Both the position numbers and the translations under genes were made by a program. From positions 1-42,044 of the forward strand of contig JAAYDA010000004.1 in the NCBI GenBank assembly GCA_012729505.1: a stretch of 42,044 nucleotides of DNA. The letters are read 5' to 3'. Source of the DNA: Syntrophomonadaceae bacterium (GTDB lineage Bacteria > Bacillota > Syntrophomonadia > Syntrophomonadales > DTU052). Of the stretch, positions 16,231 to 25,151 are shown in pieces. Each line of letters starts with the position of its first letter. Position 1 is the stretch's first letter. Below the pieces are notes generated by a model. It made no database searches, was not told the DNA's origin, and worked only from the letters and a program-made list of their open reading frames with translations.

Positions 16231-16320
16231 CCCCGCTGTTGCTAATGATTGGATAATGTCTTCCCCACAATTGGAAAGCGGGGAGCCGGGAGCAAGTGGA
16301 ACTAACCCTGTGACCCCGCT
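16231..16320. repeat. end fragment of the TIR element (copy C) inside alternative hairpins
   Basis: 16286-16314 resembles the end of copy B at 30436-30464 (CCGGGAGC-AGTGGAA-TAA-CC-GTGAC in both). The fragment is flanked by AGCGGGG (16277-16283), which can pair either with CCCCGCT upstream (16231-16237) or with CCCCGCT downstream (16314-16320), so two mutually exclusive hairpins are possible. There is no T-run. It lies between the hypothetical gene and the rpsF promoter. Confidence 0.6.
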
Positions 16321-16347
16321 GATTAACAACACTCAGGTCACCTTTTG

Positions 16348-16376
16348 TTGCCAATTAATTGAGTAGTTGATATACT
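16348..16376 (+). promoter_or_regulatory. sigma-A promoter of the rpsF-ssb-rpsR operon
   Basis: TTGCCA (16348-16353), a 17-base spacer, and TATACT (16371-16376). The start would be at about 16383, just before the hairpins of the S6 leader, about 55 bases upstream of the rpsF start. Confidence 0.75.
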
Positions 16377-16383
16377 GTTAGGG

Positions 16384-16426
16384 TATCCCTGCCCCGGGTC
16401 AGACTGGGGCCGCAGTCCACAGGGAG
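16384..16426 (+). promoter_or_regulatory. likely S6:S18 autoregulatory mRNA leader
   Basis: An outer stem TCCCTG (16386-16391) with CAGGGA (16420-16425) encloses CCCC (16392-16395) paired with GGGG (16406-16409), followed by an unpaired CCGCAGTCC. This layout, with an exposed CCG next to the inner stem, matches the known motif that the S6:S18 complex binds to repress its own operon. The outer stem reaches into the ribosome site GGGAGGAGG, so binding would block translation of rpsF. Confidence 0.6.
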
Positions 16427-16437
16427 GAGGTGACACA

Positions 16438-16725
16438 ATGCGTCCGTACGAGATGATGTTCATCTTGACACCGGAATTGCCCACAGAGAGTATTGATGCG
16501 GCCAAGGATAGGGTTGCCGATATCATTACTCAAACCGGCGGTGAATTCCAGGAGTTCGATGTATGGGGCAAACGAAGGCTGGCCTATGAAATCAATGATT
16601 TCAGAGAAGGTATTTACATTCTTGCCTATTTTAATGGAACAACGGAAACTGTCAATGAACTTGACCGGGTACTAAAGATTTCCGACAGTTTCCTGCGGCA
16701 CATGATTGTTCGTAAAGAAGCGTAA
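16438..16725 (+). CDS. rpsF: 30S ribosomal protein S6
   Basis: The 95-residue protein has the S6 landmarks MRPYEMMFIL at the start, the central VWGKRRLAYEINDFREGIY block and the end ISDSFLRHMIVRKEA. S6 binds S18 on the 30S platform. ATG follows GGGAGGAGGTGA. It is first in rpsF-ssb-rpsR, behind its own promoter and leader. Confidence 0.98.
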   Translation: MRPYEMMFILTPELPTESIDAAKDRVADIITQTGGEFQEFDVWGKRRLAYEINDFREGIYILAYFNGTTETVNELDRVLKISDSFLRHMIVRKEA

Positions 16726-16740
16726 GGGGGATGGGAGAAG

Positions 16741-17184
16741 ATGCTTAATCGAGTTATTTTGATTGGACGTCTAACCAGAGATCCCGAACTTAGGTACACT
16801 GGCAACGGAATCGCAGTATGTACGTTTTCGTTAGCGGTAAACCGTCCCTATGTCAGTCAGGGGGGCGAAAGACAGGCTGATTTTATTGATATCGTAGCAT
16901 GGAGAGGCCTGGCCGAAAACGTAGCTAATTACATGACTAAAGGTCGTTTAGTGGCAGTGGAAGGTCGGCTCCAGGTTAGAAGCTATGAAAATCAGGAGGG
17001 TCAAAAGCGGAAGGCGGTCGAAGTTGTTGCTGATTCCGTCAAGTTTTTGGAAAGGGCCTCAGGTTCAGGTTCCGGCCCCTCTGCCAAAAGGTCTTCCGAT
17101 AGTGATAGCTGGGAGTCTCTCGGCAGAGAGATTGACCCGGGTGGAGTAGACATTATGACTGACGATGATGAAATACCCTTCTAG
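16741..17184 (+). CDS. ssb: single-stranded DNA-binding protein
   Basis: The 147 residues contain an OB fold (about 1-105) with MLNRVILIGRLTRDPELRYT and FIDIVAWRGLAENVANYMTKG, then a Ser/Gly-rich linker and the acidic tip DDDEIPF that recruits replication and repair partners. The position between rpsF and rpsR is the classical one. ATG follows GGGGGATGGGAG. Confidence 0.98.
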   Translation: MLNRVILIGRLTRDPELRYTGNGIAVCTFSLAVNRPYVSQGGERQADFIDIVAWRGLAENVANYMTKGRLVAVEGRLQVRSYENQEGQKRKAVEVVADSVKFLERASGSGSGPSAKRSSDSDSWESLGREIDPGGVDIMTDDDEIPF

Positions 17185-17196
17185 GGAGGTAATAAT

Positions 17197-17421
17197 TTGA
17201 AAAGGGAGCGCAAGAAAAAAAGGCGCCCGTGCAATTTCTGTGCGGAAAAGGTTGAGTTTGTAGATTATAAGGACGTGCCCCGCTTACGTAGGTTTATTAC
17301 GGAAAAGGGCAAGATTTTACCCCGGCGGATCACCGGTAATTGTGCCCACCATCAAAGGCAGATTACTACCGCAATAAAGCGGGCCCGAAACATAGCTCTT
17401 CTGCCTTTTACATCCGAATAG
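17197..17421 (+). CDS. rpsR: 30S ribosomal protein S18
   Basis: The 74 residues match S18: basic N-terminus, RPCNFC with a CxxC pair (Cys12, Cys15) and GNCAHHQRQ with further ligands, indicating the zinc-binding form, then [16 protein letters not shown] start at 17197 after AGGGAGGT. A terminator follows directly. Confidence 0.97.
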   Translation: MKRERKKKRRPCNFCAEKVEFVDYKDVPRLRRFITEKGKILPRRITGNCAHHQRQITTAIKRARNIALLPFTSE

Positions 17422-17428
17422 GACTCTT

Positions 17429-17460
17429 GACCGCAAGATTTCTTAGTCTTGCGGTTTTGT
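17429..17460 (+). terminator. Rho-independent terminator of rpsF-ssb-rpsR
   Basis: ACCGCAAGA (17430-17438) pairs perfectly with TCTTGCGGT (17447-17455) over 9 bp with an 8-base loop, followed by TTTTGT. Confidence 0.85.
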
Positions 17461-17570
17461 AACTTGGTCACCTGAAGTGTCGGTGGTTGCAATTCTTTGC
17501 CTCGTGGATGGTTAATTCAGAAGGATAACTCTTAGAAGTTAGAGAATTAATGAATTGATTAGAGACGGGG

Positions 17571-17894
17571 GTGGAGAGTCTGAACCTAAAAAATCAGGTT
17601 GACATTGCCAAAAATATGCGAATAATTGAATGGCTTAAGGCGGAATTAGTAGAGTCGGTGGGAGCTCTTTTCAAAGCCCTGCTCAAAACAGGAGATGAGG
17701 CAATCAGCGACTGCCTGGCTTCAATTATTATCAGCACTTACACTCTGGGGAAAAGAGTAGGGGTCAATTTTCAATATATTGATTTTAAGGTGGAAAGCAA
17801 ATTAAAGCTGAGCATCAACGAAGCCCATGAGGTTGAGATGTGGTATGGAGATCTCTCGGCTTTGCTGGCTTATCTGGAGAACAAGAAGAAGTGA
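17571..17894 (+). CDS. MazG-like family protein
   Basis: The 107 residues are mostly helical; EWLKAELVESVGALFKALLKTGDEAISDCLASIIISTYTLGKRVG matches the MazG-like family of Clostridia, a shortened relative of all-alpha NTP pyrophosphatases. It keeps an acidic E...E/D pattern but not the full EExxE motif, so activity is uncertain. The GTG start at 17571 has a weak ribosome site (GACGGGG). Its stop overlaps the next start (GTGA), and the same pair is often found near rpsR in Clostridia. Confidence 0.8.
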   Translation: MESLNLKNQVDIAKNMRIIEWLKAELVESVGALFKALLKTGDEAISDCLASIIISTYTLGKRVGVNFQYIDFKVESKLKLSINEAHEVEMWYGDLSALLAYLENKKK

Positions 17895-18853
17895 GTAACG
17901 CTTTAGAACTATTTGGGTATTTATTGGCCTTGGCTGTGTTAGGAATTGGTATGGTTCAGTGGCCGGAGCTGGCAAATGTATGGATCATACTGGTAATAAC
18001 GGCTCTGACGCTGGCCGGTAGCCGAGGATCGAATTTTATGCTGCTCCTGGCTTCGGCGGTAATTGTGCTTGCATTTTCCATAGCCGGAGCAGGTGTTGTT
18101 CCTTTCCTGCTGGTATCTGTCATTCCGGGAATTGCCATGGGCCATGCAGTTGCCAGCTCGGCTTCACTGGGATGGGCGGCAACCGGTGGATTTATTGCTG
18201 GAATCATAGCTTTCTTTATTACCTGGGCATGGCAATTCGGTCAGAATGGCTTGTATATCAGTATTCATCCGGTAGAAACCATGTTCGTCAGTTATTTCCA
18301 GCAGATGCTGGAGTTCATGAAAACCTCTGGCTTTGAAGAGTATTATGCTGCTCAGGGCCTGAGCAATGTGGTTCTGAGCGATATTTTTGCGGGCTTTCTC
18401 AGGTCTTTGGAAAAAGTGCGGCCTGCTCTGTATGTCTTGTCAGGTTGGATCAAAATTATACTGGCTCTTTTATTGGCGCGAGTCTTGCTAAACAATAAAG
18501 AGGCTCTGCCCAGGCCTCCCTTTGCATTACAACGGATGGCATGGCAATTGGATTGGGTCATTATTCTGGGACTGATTCTTTGGTTGGCAGGTCAGCATTG
18601 GCAGGTTGATCTAATGCAGCAGGGCGGCTCTAATTTGTTGCTGCTCATGATGCCCATCGCCTTTTACTTTGGCATGAGCCTGACTGTTTTCATATATCGG
18701 AAATTTAAAATACGAATTTGGGTCAGGGCAGTTTTGCTGTTGCTGATTGTAGGCATGCCTTTTCAGGTGGTTCTTTTTATTGTGATCTTAGGTATTTTTG
18801 ATCCGCTGATTGACTATAGGAATTTGGATGGTGAAAGGGGGAGTCCGGCATGA
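17891..18853 (+). CDS. DUF2232 (YybS-like) membrane protein
   Basis: The protein is 320 residues with about eight hydrophobic helices, distributed evenly; PFLLVSVIPGIAMGHAVAS and the C-terminal LLIVGMPFQVVLFIVILGIFDPLIDYRNL are typical of DUF2232, resembling the membrane part of ECF-type transporters. The substrate is unknown. GTG at 17891 overlaps the MazG-like stop; the frame is open further upstream to 17840, but only within the previous gene. It overlaps rplI by four bases. In many Firmicutes gdpP stands between these two genes; it is absent here. Confidence 0.85.
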   Translation: MSNALELFGYLLALAVLGIGMVQWPELANVWIILVITALTLAGSRGSNFMLLLASAVIVLAFSIAGAGVVPFLLVSVIPGIAMGHAVASSASLGWAATGGFIAGIIAFFITWAWQFGQNGLYISIHPVETMFVSYFQQMLEFMKTSGFEEYYAAQGLSNVVLSDIFAGFLRSLEKVRPALYVLSGWIKIILALLLARVLLNNKEALPRPPFALQRMAWQLDWVIILGLILWLAGQHWQVDLMQQGGSNLLLLMMPIAFYFGMSLTVFIYRKFKIRIWVRAVLLLLIVGMPFQVVLFIVILGIFDPLIDYRNLDGERGSPA

Positions 18854-19302
18854 AGATTATTTTGATGACGGATGTTCCAAAGCTCGGCAAACAAGGAACG
18901 GTTGTACAGGTACCGGATGGCTATGCCCGCAATTATATTATCCCCAAAGGATTGGGTATTGAGGCGTCGGCAGGCAGGCTTAAGGAGCTGGAGCAGCAGC
19001 ATCAACTGGATGAAAAACGGAAAGAACAGAATGAGGAAAAGGCTGTCAAAATAAAAGAGAAGATTGATGGAAAGATGGTAGTAATTCAGGCCAAATGCGG
19101 TGAGGGAGGCAAGCTGTTTGGGGCGGTTACTTCCAAGGAGATTGCAGATGGTCTCAAGAAGGGCTTCAAGGTTGATGTTGACAAGAAGAGAATCGAGATC
19201 AGTGAGCCAATCCGGCATCTGGGAGAGTATTCGGTAAAGATAAAAATACATCAGAAGGCACATGCGGAAATCACGGTTAAGGTTGAGGAGCATAACGGCT
19301 AG
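18850..19302 (+). CDS. rplI: 50S ribosomal protein L9
   Basis: The 150 residues are typical L9: N-terminal domain MKIILMTDVPKLGKQGTVV..VPDGYARNYIIPKGL, the long connecting helix rich in Glu/Lys (about 40-75), and a C-terminal domain with GEGGKLFGAVTSKEIADGL. ATG overlaps the DUF2232 stop (ATGA) after GAAAGGGGGAG. The next gene is purA; dnaB, often found between them, is not here. Confidence 0.98.
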   Translation: MKIILMTDVPKLGKQGTVVQVPDGYARNYIIPKGLGIEASAGRLKELEQQHQLDEKRKEQNEEKAVKIKEKIDGKMVVIQAKCGEGGKLFGAVTSKEIADGLKKGFKVDVDKKRIEISEPIRHLGEYSVKIKIHQKAHAEITVKVEEHNG

Positions 19303-19335
19303 GTATTTGTCGGGGCTATGGTGTTTAGGGCTTCG

Positions 19336-19364
19336 TTGACTTACGTGTTTCCAATTGTTAATAT
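19336..19364 (+). promoter_or_regulatory. sigma-A promoter of purA
   Basis: TTGACT (19336-19341), a 17-base spacer, and TAATAT (19359-19364), close to consensus. The start point would be about 19371, some 35 bases before purA. It can also drive the downstream tRNA-Gly. No purine riboswitch or other structure is seen between promoter and gene. Confidence 0.75.
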
Positions 19365-19402
19365 AGGAATGACTTCGGTTCGAGGCACTTTGCAGGAGGT
19401 AG

Positions 19403-20686
<1,284 letters not shown>

Positions 20687-20700
20687 CAGATTTTATATGA

Positions 20701-20775
20701 GCGGGAGTAGCTCAGTGGCAGAGCATCGGCTTCCCAAGCCGAGGGTCGAGGGTTCGAATCCCTTTTCCCGCTCCA
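20701..20775 (+). tRNA. tRNA-Gly (anticodon CCC)
   Basis: A standard cloverleaf of 75 bases: acceptor GCGGGAG pairing with the 3' strand TTCCCGC, with one wobble-type pair; D arm with GCTCAGTGGCAGAGC; anticodon stem-loop CGGCT-TCCCAAG-CCG reading GGG; T arm GAGGG-TTCGAAT-CCCTT; discriminator T and encoded CCA. It is probably transcribed together with purA, as no separate promoter fits in the 14-base gap. Confidence 0.96.
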
Positions 20776-20813
20776 TTAAACTTTTATTATATTATTTAAA
20801 GGAGGGTGACCGA

Positions 20814-20951
20814 ATGTCCAATCATATTAAAACCATAGTCAAGCCTAACCTTAAGAGTGATAAAGATACCAATTGCAGAGAATGTCAGGCTTCCTGCCAA
20901 TCGGCCTGCAAGACTTCGTGTACGGTAGGCAATCAAGTGTGTAATAAATAG
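20814..20951 (+). CDS. scfA: SCIFF peptide (six cysteines in forty-five residues), RiPP precursor
   Basis: Exactly 45 residues with six Cys in the last 22: C-x2-C-x3-C-x3-C-x3-C-x6-C, ending NQVCNK. This is the SCIFF precursor almost universal in Clostridia, cross-linked by a radical-SAM enzyme that forms Cys-to-Thr thioether bonds (the Thr lies in CKTSCT here). Its cellular role is unknown. ATG at 20814 follows AAAGGAGGGTGA. The matching maturase follows after a hairpin-rich gap. Confidence 0.95.
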   Translation: MSNHIKTIVKPNLKSDKDTNCRECQASCQSACKTSCTVGNQVCNK

Positions 20952-20971
20952 CATATTTTGCTTCGATCAAG

Positions 20972-21053
20972 GAGAAGCTGGCAGCTTAGGCTGTCTTTCT
21001 CGCATTTTGGTGGTAAACTATAACCTGAGTGACCCTACCTGTCAAGGTAGGGT
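20972..21053 (+). terminator. two tandem hairpins between SCIFF precursor and maturase
   Basis: Hairpin 1: GAGAA (20972-20976) with TTCTC (20997-21001), plus an inner GGCAGC with GCTGTC. Hairpin 2: ACCCTACCT (21032-21040) with AGGTAGGGT (21045-21053), perfect over 9 bp with loop GTCA and a short TTT. Neither has a long T-run. They may partly stop transcription or protect the 3' end of the precursor message, giving more peptide than enzyme. Confidence 0.55.
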
Positions 21054-21079
21054 TTAATGCTTATAAATGGAGGCTAATT

Positions 21080-22456
21080 GTGGTTGATTTGCAGGGGTAT
21101 GATTTTTCATCCCATCTTCATTTGTTTCATATCAAAGGGTATGACATGTTGCTGGACGTTAACTCCGGATCGATCCATGTTTTAGATGAACAGGCCCGTT
21201 CTTTTATTCAGGAGCTTATCAAAGCCGACGGGAATTGGAGTGTGGCCCATAAAGAGTTTGCCGCCCACTATGATCGGGAGATGGGCAATGAGGTACAAAG
21301 AGAGCTGGAACAGGCATACCATGAAGGGAGTATGTTTTCTTTGCCGGAAGATCTTCTTTCCTTTAATTATGGCCATGCAGTTCCGAAGTCCATCTGTCTT
21401 AATATTGCTCATATCTGTAACATGAGATGCCGGTATTGCTTCGCGGAGCAGGGCAGCTTCGGACAAGCCCGCGAAATAATGTCTCAAGATGTAGCCCGCC
21501 GGGCAGTAGATTTTTTGATAACTGCCAGTGGAGAACGAAACAATCTTGAACTGGATTTTTTCGGGGGGGAGCCTCTTCTTAACTTTGATGTGGTGAAAGA
21601 GACGGTGGCCTATGGGAGAGAAAGGGCGGCTGTGGCCGGTAAAAGGTTTAATTTCACCCTGACAACTAATGCTCTGAATTTAGATGAAGAAAAAAGGAAT
21701 TACCTGATTGATGAGGGAATCGCTATAATCATGAGTCTGGATGGACGCCCGGAAGTAAATGACCGGATGCGTATTCATCCGGAGGGTGCCGGTACTTACC
21801 ACGATATTGTTTCAAGAATACGGGAAATGGTAGCCATGCAGCCGGTCAGTTACTTTGTCAGAGGGACCTTCACCGCTGAGAACCTGGACTTTAGCCGGGA
21901 TTTTCTGCATTTATGCGAACTGGGCTTCGAAAACATATCCCTGGAACCGGTTACCGGCGGAGAGCCTGGCATAGCCCTGGAGGAAGAGCATCTTTTTCAA
22001 ATTATGGCGGAATATGAGGAACTGGCTGAAATTATTTGGGCCCGTGAACAAGATAATAAGCCGGTGAATTTCTTTCACTTCAATCTTGAGCTTAACCGGG
22101 GGCCTTGCTTGCCCAAGCGAATTACCGGATGTGGAGCAGGGATTGAATACCTGGCTGTCACCCCCGGAGGTGACATTTATCCCTGTCATCAGTTTATAGG
22201 TCAATCAGAGTTTAAAATGGGTAATGTAGCGGAGCAAGGGCTGGATCAGTCGATTAAAGATAGATTTGCATGGAATACAGTGCCCCACAAGGGGTGTCTG
22301 CAGTGCTGGGCCCGCTTTTATTGCGGGGGCGGGTGTCATGCGGCGGCCTTCTTCGCCAATGGTGATTTATCCAAGCCATACCAAATGGCGTGTGCCATGC
22401 ATAAAAAAAGACTGGAAGCAGCTTTTTATTTGGCAGCGAAAAGAATAGGGGGGTAA
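21080..22456 (+). CDS. scfB: SCIFF maturase, radical-SAM/SPASM thioether cross-linking enzyme
   Basis: The protein is about 458 residues. It has an N-terminal peptide-recognition domain (FHIKGYDMLLDVNSGSIHVLDE), a radical-SAM core with CNMRCRYC (Cys113, 117, 120) followed by FFGGEPLLN, and a C-terminal SPASM region with many Cys (GCGAGIEYLAVTPGGDIYPCHQF; GCLQCWARFYCGGGCH; CAMH) for two auxiliary iron-sulfur clusters. This is the family that installs thioether links in SCIFF. I chose GTG at 21080 because AUGGAGG lies 6 bases upstream and the protein then starts like its relatives; the open frame extends to 21029. Confidence 0.95.
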   Translation: MVDLQGYDFSSHLHLFHIKGYDMLLDVNSGSIHVLDEQARSFIQELIKADGNWSVAHKEFAAHYDREMGNEVQRELEQAYHEGSMFSLPEDLLSFNYGHAVPKSICLNIAHICNMRCRYCFAEQGSFGQAREIMSQDVARRAVDFLITASGERNNLELDFFGGEPLLNFDVVKETVAYGRERAAVAGKRFNFTLTTNALNLDEEKRNYLIDEGIAIIMSLDGRPEVNDRMRIHPEGAGTYHDIVSRIREMVAMQPVSYFVRGTFTAENLDFSRDFLHLCELGFENISLEPVTGGEPGIALEEEHLFQIMAEYEELAEIIWAREQDNKPVNFFHFNLELNRGPCLPKRITGCGAGIEYLAVTPGGDIYPCHQFIGQSEFKMGNVAEQGLDQSIKDRFAWNTVPHKGCLQCWARFYCGGGCHAAAFFANGDLSKPYQMACAMHKKRLEAAFYLAAKRIGG

Positions 22457-22497
22457 GCCGTATCAGAACATATCTTCCTTTTCTGAAAACCGGGTTT

Positions 22498-22992
22498 ATG
22501 GCTCTGGGCGGAGGAATTGGGATGATCCCATTTCTGGAAGAAATTGCTCGTACTCAGGCGGATATTGACGGAGACGAGTTCCTTCAGATTGTGGGCATAG
22601 CCCAGACCTTTCCGGGTGCCATGGGTATAAATACTGCGGTTATCATCGGATTCCGCATGGGTGGTTTTAAAGGTGCGATAGCCAGCCTGCTAGGGGTAAC
22701 CGTACCCAGTGTAATTTGTGCCACGGGCCTGTTCTATTTTCTGCTGATACTCCAGGGAGTATTTTGGATCGAGGCGGCCATGACAGCCCTGAAAGCCGCC
22801 ATAGTAGGAATAATTCTGGCGATGGCCATTCACCTGGGACGGCGATCCTGGCATGGATCTTTCGGGTGGATGGCCATTGCTGTACTGGCCATGCTATGTT
22901 TCTATCAGTTTCAGCTTAATCCGGTGTTTATTCTTTTGGGCACCGGAATTATAGGTTTGCTGGCTTTCTCTGGGGGTGGCTGGAAGCTATGA
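22498..22992 (+). CDS. chromate transporter subunit, first half of a split ChrA
   Basis: The product is 164 residues with GGGIGMIPFLEE, the family's signature FPGAMGINTAVIIGFRMGG (P-G-x-x-x-N-T) and four to five helices. Short CHR proteins act as pairs and are proposed to carry chromate or sulfate-like anions. The first ATG (22498) leaves out the conserved first helix start: codons 22453-22497 encode SRIRTYLPFLKTGF, which aligns with the start of the second subunit (MSIIQLYLTFLKIGL). At the aligned Met position stands GTA (22453), overlapping the scfB stop. The true start is therefore probably upstream with a non-standard or damaged codon. It overlaps the second gene by four bases. Confidence 0.85.
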   Translation: MALGGGIGMIPFLEEIARTQADIDGDEFLQIVGIAQTFPGAMGINTAVIIGFRMGGFKGAIASLLGVTVPSVICATGLFYFLLILQGVFWIEAAMTALKAAIVGIILAMAIHLGRRSWHGSFGWMAIAVLAMLCFYQFQLNPVFILLGTGIIGLLAFSGGGWKL

Positions 22993-23519
22993 GCATTATT
23001 CAGCTATATCTGACCTTCCTAAAAATTGGCCTCCTGGGATTTGGGGGAGGCTATATGATGATTCCTCTCTTTTTTATCGAGCTGGTAGACCGCTGGCAAT
23101 GTTTGACTTATGATCAGATGTTCAACATAGTATCGGTGGCCCAGCTGGTTCCGGGTACATTCGCCACGAATACGGCGGTTCTGGCCGGGATGAGTGTTGG
23201 TTCTATTTGGTTTGCATTGGGGGCAGTGGCGGGAGTGGTGACTCCGGCACCGTTTATAGCCTTTTTGGCAGAGCGTTATGTGAGACCGCTTCTAGATAAC
23301 TCCAAGCTGCAAGGGTTTTTAAAAGGCTTGACGGCAGGAGTAATTGGCATCATATTGGCCACGGGGTTCAAATTAATGCACTCAGTGGTAATTGATTGGG
23401 CAACGATGCTAACGGCGCTGCTGGCCTTCTATTTATTATTCTCTCGCCAGTGGAATGTTGGCGCAGCCATATTAACCTCTGCCCTGCTAGGGGTATTTGC
23501 AATTTCTTTCTTAATGTAG
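22989..23519 (+). CDS. chromate transporter subunit, second half of a split ChrA
   Basis: The 176 residues contain FLKIGLLGFGGGYMMIPLF, the signature VAQLVPGTFATNTAVLAGM (PG...NT motif, about 50-66) and about five helices. It pairs with the preceding subunit; the ATGA overlap gives translational coupling in the usual arrangement of two half-size CHR genes. The natural substrate may not be chromate. Nothing in the neighbourhood points to a specific anion. Confidence 0.9.
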   Translation: MSIIQLYLTFLKIGLLGFGGGYMMIPLFFIELVDRWQCLTYDQMFNIVSVAQLVPGTFATNTAVLAGMSVGSIWFALGAVAGVVTPAPFIAFLAERYVRPLLDNSKLQGFLKGLTAGVIGIILATGFKLMHSVVIDWATMLTALLAFYLLFSRQWNVGAAILTSALLGVFAISFLM

Positions 23520-23558
23520 GCAGGAATTTTAGTTAACCCATAGAAATATTATATTTGG

Positions 23559-23587
23559 TTGCATAAAAGGTGACTGGAGAATATTGT
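23559..23587 (+). promoter_or_regulatory. probable promoter of the M23 peptidase gene
   Basis: TTGCAT (23559-23564), a 17-base spacer, and TATTGT (23582-23587). The gene starts at 23604, so the leader is short, but the ribosome site AGAAAGG still fits. The -10 is imperfect. Confidence 0.45.
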
Positions 23588-23603
23588 ATAGAAAGGTCTT
23601 TTT

Positions 23604-24965
23604 ATGGAGAATGTTTTGAAACACAAAAAGATTGTTTTTCCTGTTATAATTGGACTTATTGGCTTACTTACATATCTGATGCTAAACATTGTATTGGCAG
23701 AAAAAACGAAAGCATATCAAGTAAAAATAAGTGAAAAACCTTTGTTTATAGTCAAAGATAAATCCCGGGTAGAACAAACAATTGCTCAGTTTATAGCTGA
23801 AGAAGAAGAAAGAATTGGTCATAAAGTTAATCTTGCCAATAAACCTACATATCAAATGGTCCTGGTGACTGCCGATAAGCTTACGAAACCATCCGCGATT
23901 CCGAAGATGATGGAAGAATCCTTAGAAATGCAGACGGAGGCTGCCCAGATTCTTGTGGATGGTAAATCATTGGTGTGTCTTCCTGACGAACCGGCGGCTC
24001 AACTGGTGCTGGAGGAAGCCAAGAAGCAGTTGACCGGCATTTGTGAAGGAGAGGAAATCTGCCAGGCTGAATTATTGGAAAATGTGGATGTGAAAGTAGC
24101 CCAAGTATCAAGTAAAGAGGTATTAGCCAACGAAGAAGCAGTGACATTTTTGGTGACCGGGAATGAAGCTCCGGTGGAATATATCGTAAAAGAAGGGGAT
24201 TCACTGTGGATGATTGCCCGTAATCACGATACCCGGGTAGCCAATCTAAAGGCGCAGAATAACTTAACGTCAGAAAATCTCCAGCTGGGTCAAGTATTGA
24301 AGATCAGTTCAAGTAATCCGTATATAACAGTTTCTGCGGTAGTGGAGGGCTGTAAAACCGAAGCAATTCCTTACTCCACTAAAATTATTAAGGATGCGTC
24401 GGTGACCACCTTCAAGGAGAAGCAAAAAGGTCAAAACGGAGAGAAGAAAGTCACCTATCGCCTTACCAAAGAAAATGGAAAAGTCATCGAAAATAAGGTG
24501 CTGGAAGAGTCCGTTATCAGTCAACCTGTTGAGAGGATCGTTGTCGAGGGAACCCGTAGCAGCGGCTATGCGATGACTGCCTCCCGTAGTGGATCCTTCG
24601 TGGGAGGATTGAGCTGGCCTCTTAGAGGGGCTATTACTTCCCACTATGGTACTCGGGGTGGAAAGCATACCGGTATGGATATCAATGGAAACACCGGGGA
24701 TCCTATTCGGGCTGCCAAGGGAGGAACCGTTACTTCCGCCAGCCGGGCTGGTGGCTATGGACTTATAATAACTATTAACCATGGCGATGGCTTGCAGACC
24801 CGTTATGCTCATTGCTCTAAATTTGAAGTCAGTGTAGGTGCCAAGGTGTCTGCCGGACAAATAATTGCGCGGGTAGGTTCTACGGGTAACAGCACCGGAT
24901 CTCATTTGCACTTTGAGGTGATTCAAGGAGGTTCGTACCGAAATCCTTTGAATTATCTGCGATAA
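23604..24965 (+). CDS. membrane-anchored LysM-G5-M23 peptidase
   Basis: The 453-residue protein begins with a cytoplasmic KHKK and one helix (about 10-31) that anchors it outside the cell. An unassigned region is followed by a LysM domain (about 192-235, EYIVKEGDSLWMIARNH) that binds peptidoglycan, a G5 domain (about 237-314) and a C-terminal M23 domain with HTGMDI (zinc His and Asp) and HLHFEV (catalytic HxH). M23 enzymes cut peptide bridges of the cell wall. All zinc ligands are present, so it should be active, in wall remodelling at growth or sporulation. ATG at 23604. A hairpin repeat follows the stop. Confidence 0.93.
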   Translation: MENVLKHKKIVFPVIIGLIGLLTYLMLNIVLAEKTKAYQVKISEKPLFIVKDKSRVEQTIAQFIAEEEERIGHKVNLANKPTYQMVLVTADKLTKPSAIPKMMEESLEMQTEAAQILVDGKSLVCLPDEPAAQLVLEEAKKQLTGICEGEEICQAELLENVDVKVAQVSSKEVLANEEAVTFLVTGNEAPVEYIVKEGDSLWMIARNHDTRVANLKAQNNLTSENLQLGQVLKISSSNPYITVSAVVEGCKTEAIPYSTKIIKDASVTTFKEKQKGQNGEKKVTYRLTKENGKVIENKVLEESVISQPVERIVVEGTRSSGYAMTASRSGSFVGGLSWPLRGAITSHYGTRGGKHTGMDINGNTGDPIRAAKGGTVTSASRAGGYGLIITINHGDGLQTRYAHCSKFEVSVGAKVSAGQIIARVGSTGNSTGSHLHFEVIQGGSYRNPLNYLR

Positions 24966-24975
24966 AGTAAGACTT

Positions 24976-25020
24976 GATTCAGGTGGAGTTTTAACTCCAT
25001 CTGAATCTTAGTCCCTGGAT
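24976..25020. repeat. palindromic hairpin repeat, copy 1
   Basis: GATTCAGGTGGAGTT (24976-24990) pairs with AACTCCATCTGAATC (24993-25007) over 15 bp with a single G-T pair, followed by TTAGTCCCTGGAT. Related modules stand at the right edge of the window (41986-42044). It lies eleven bases after a stop codon, so it could also end transcription, but no T-run follows. Confidence 0.75.
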
Positions 25021-25151
25021 AAAACCACCCATAAAAATTCCACAAGATGGTCAGACTGCTGACGGGAGTGAAGGCCAGGGTGTGAAGAAGTCTGCGATTG
25101 AGCGGGCTTCTAAGCAGTACAGAGATTCGCTGTTGTCATCGGTTTGAGGAT

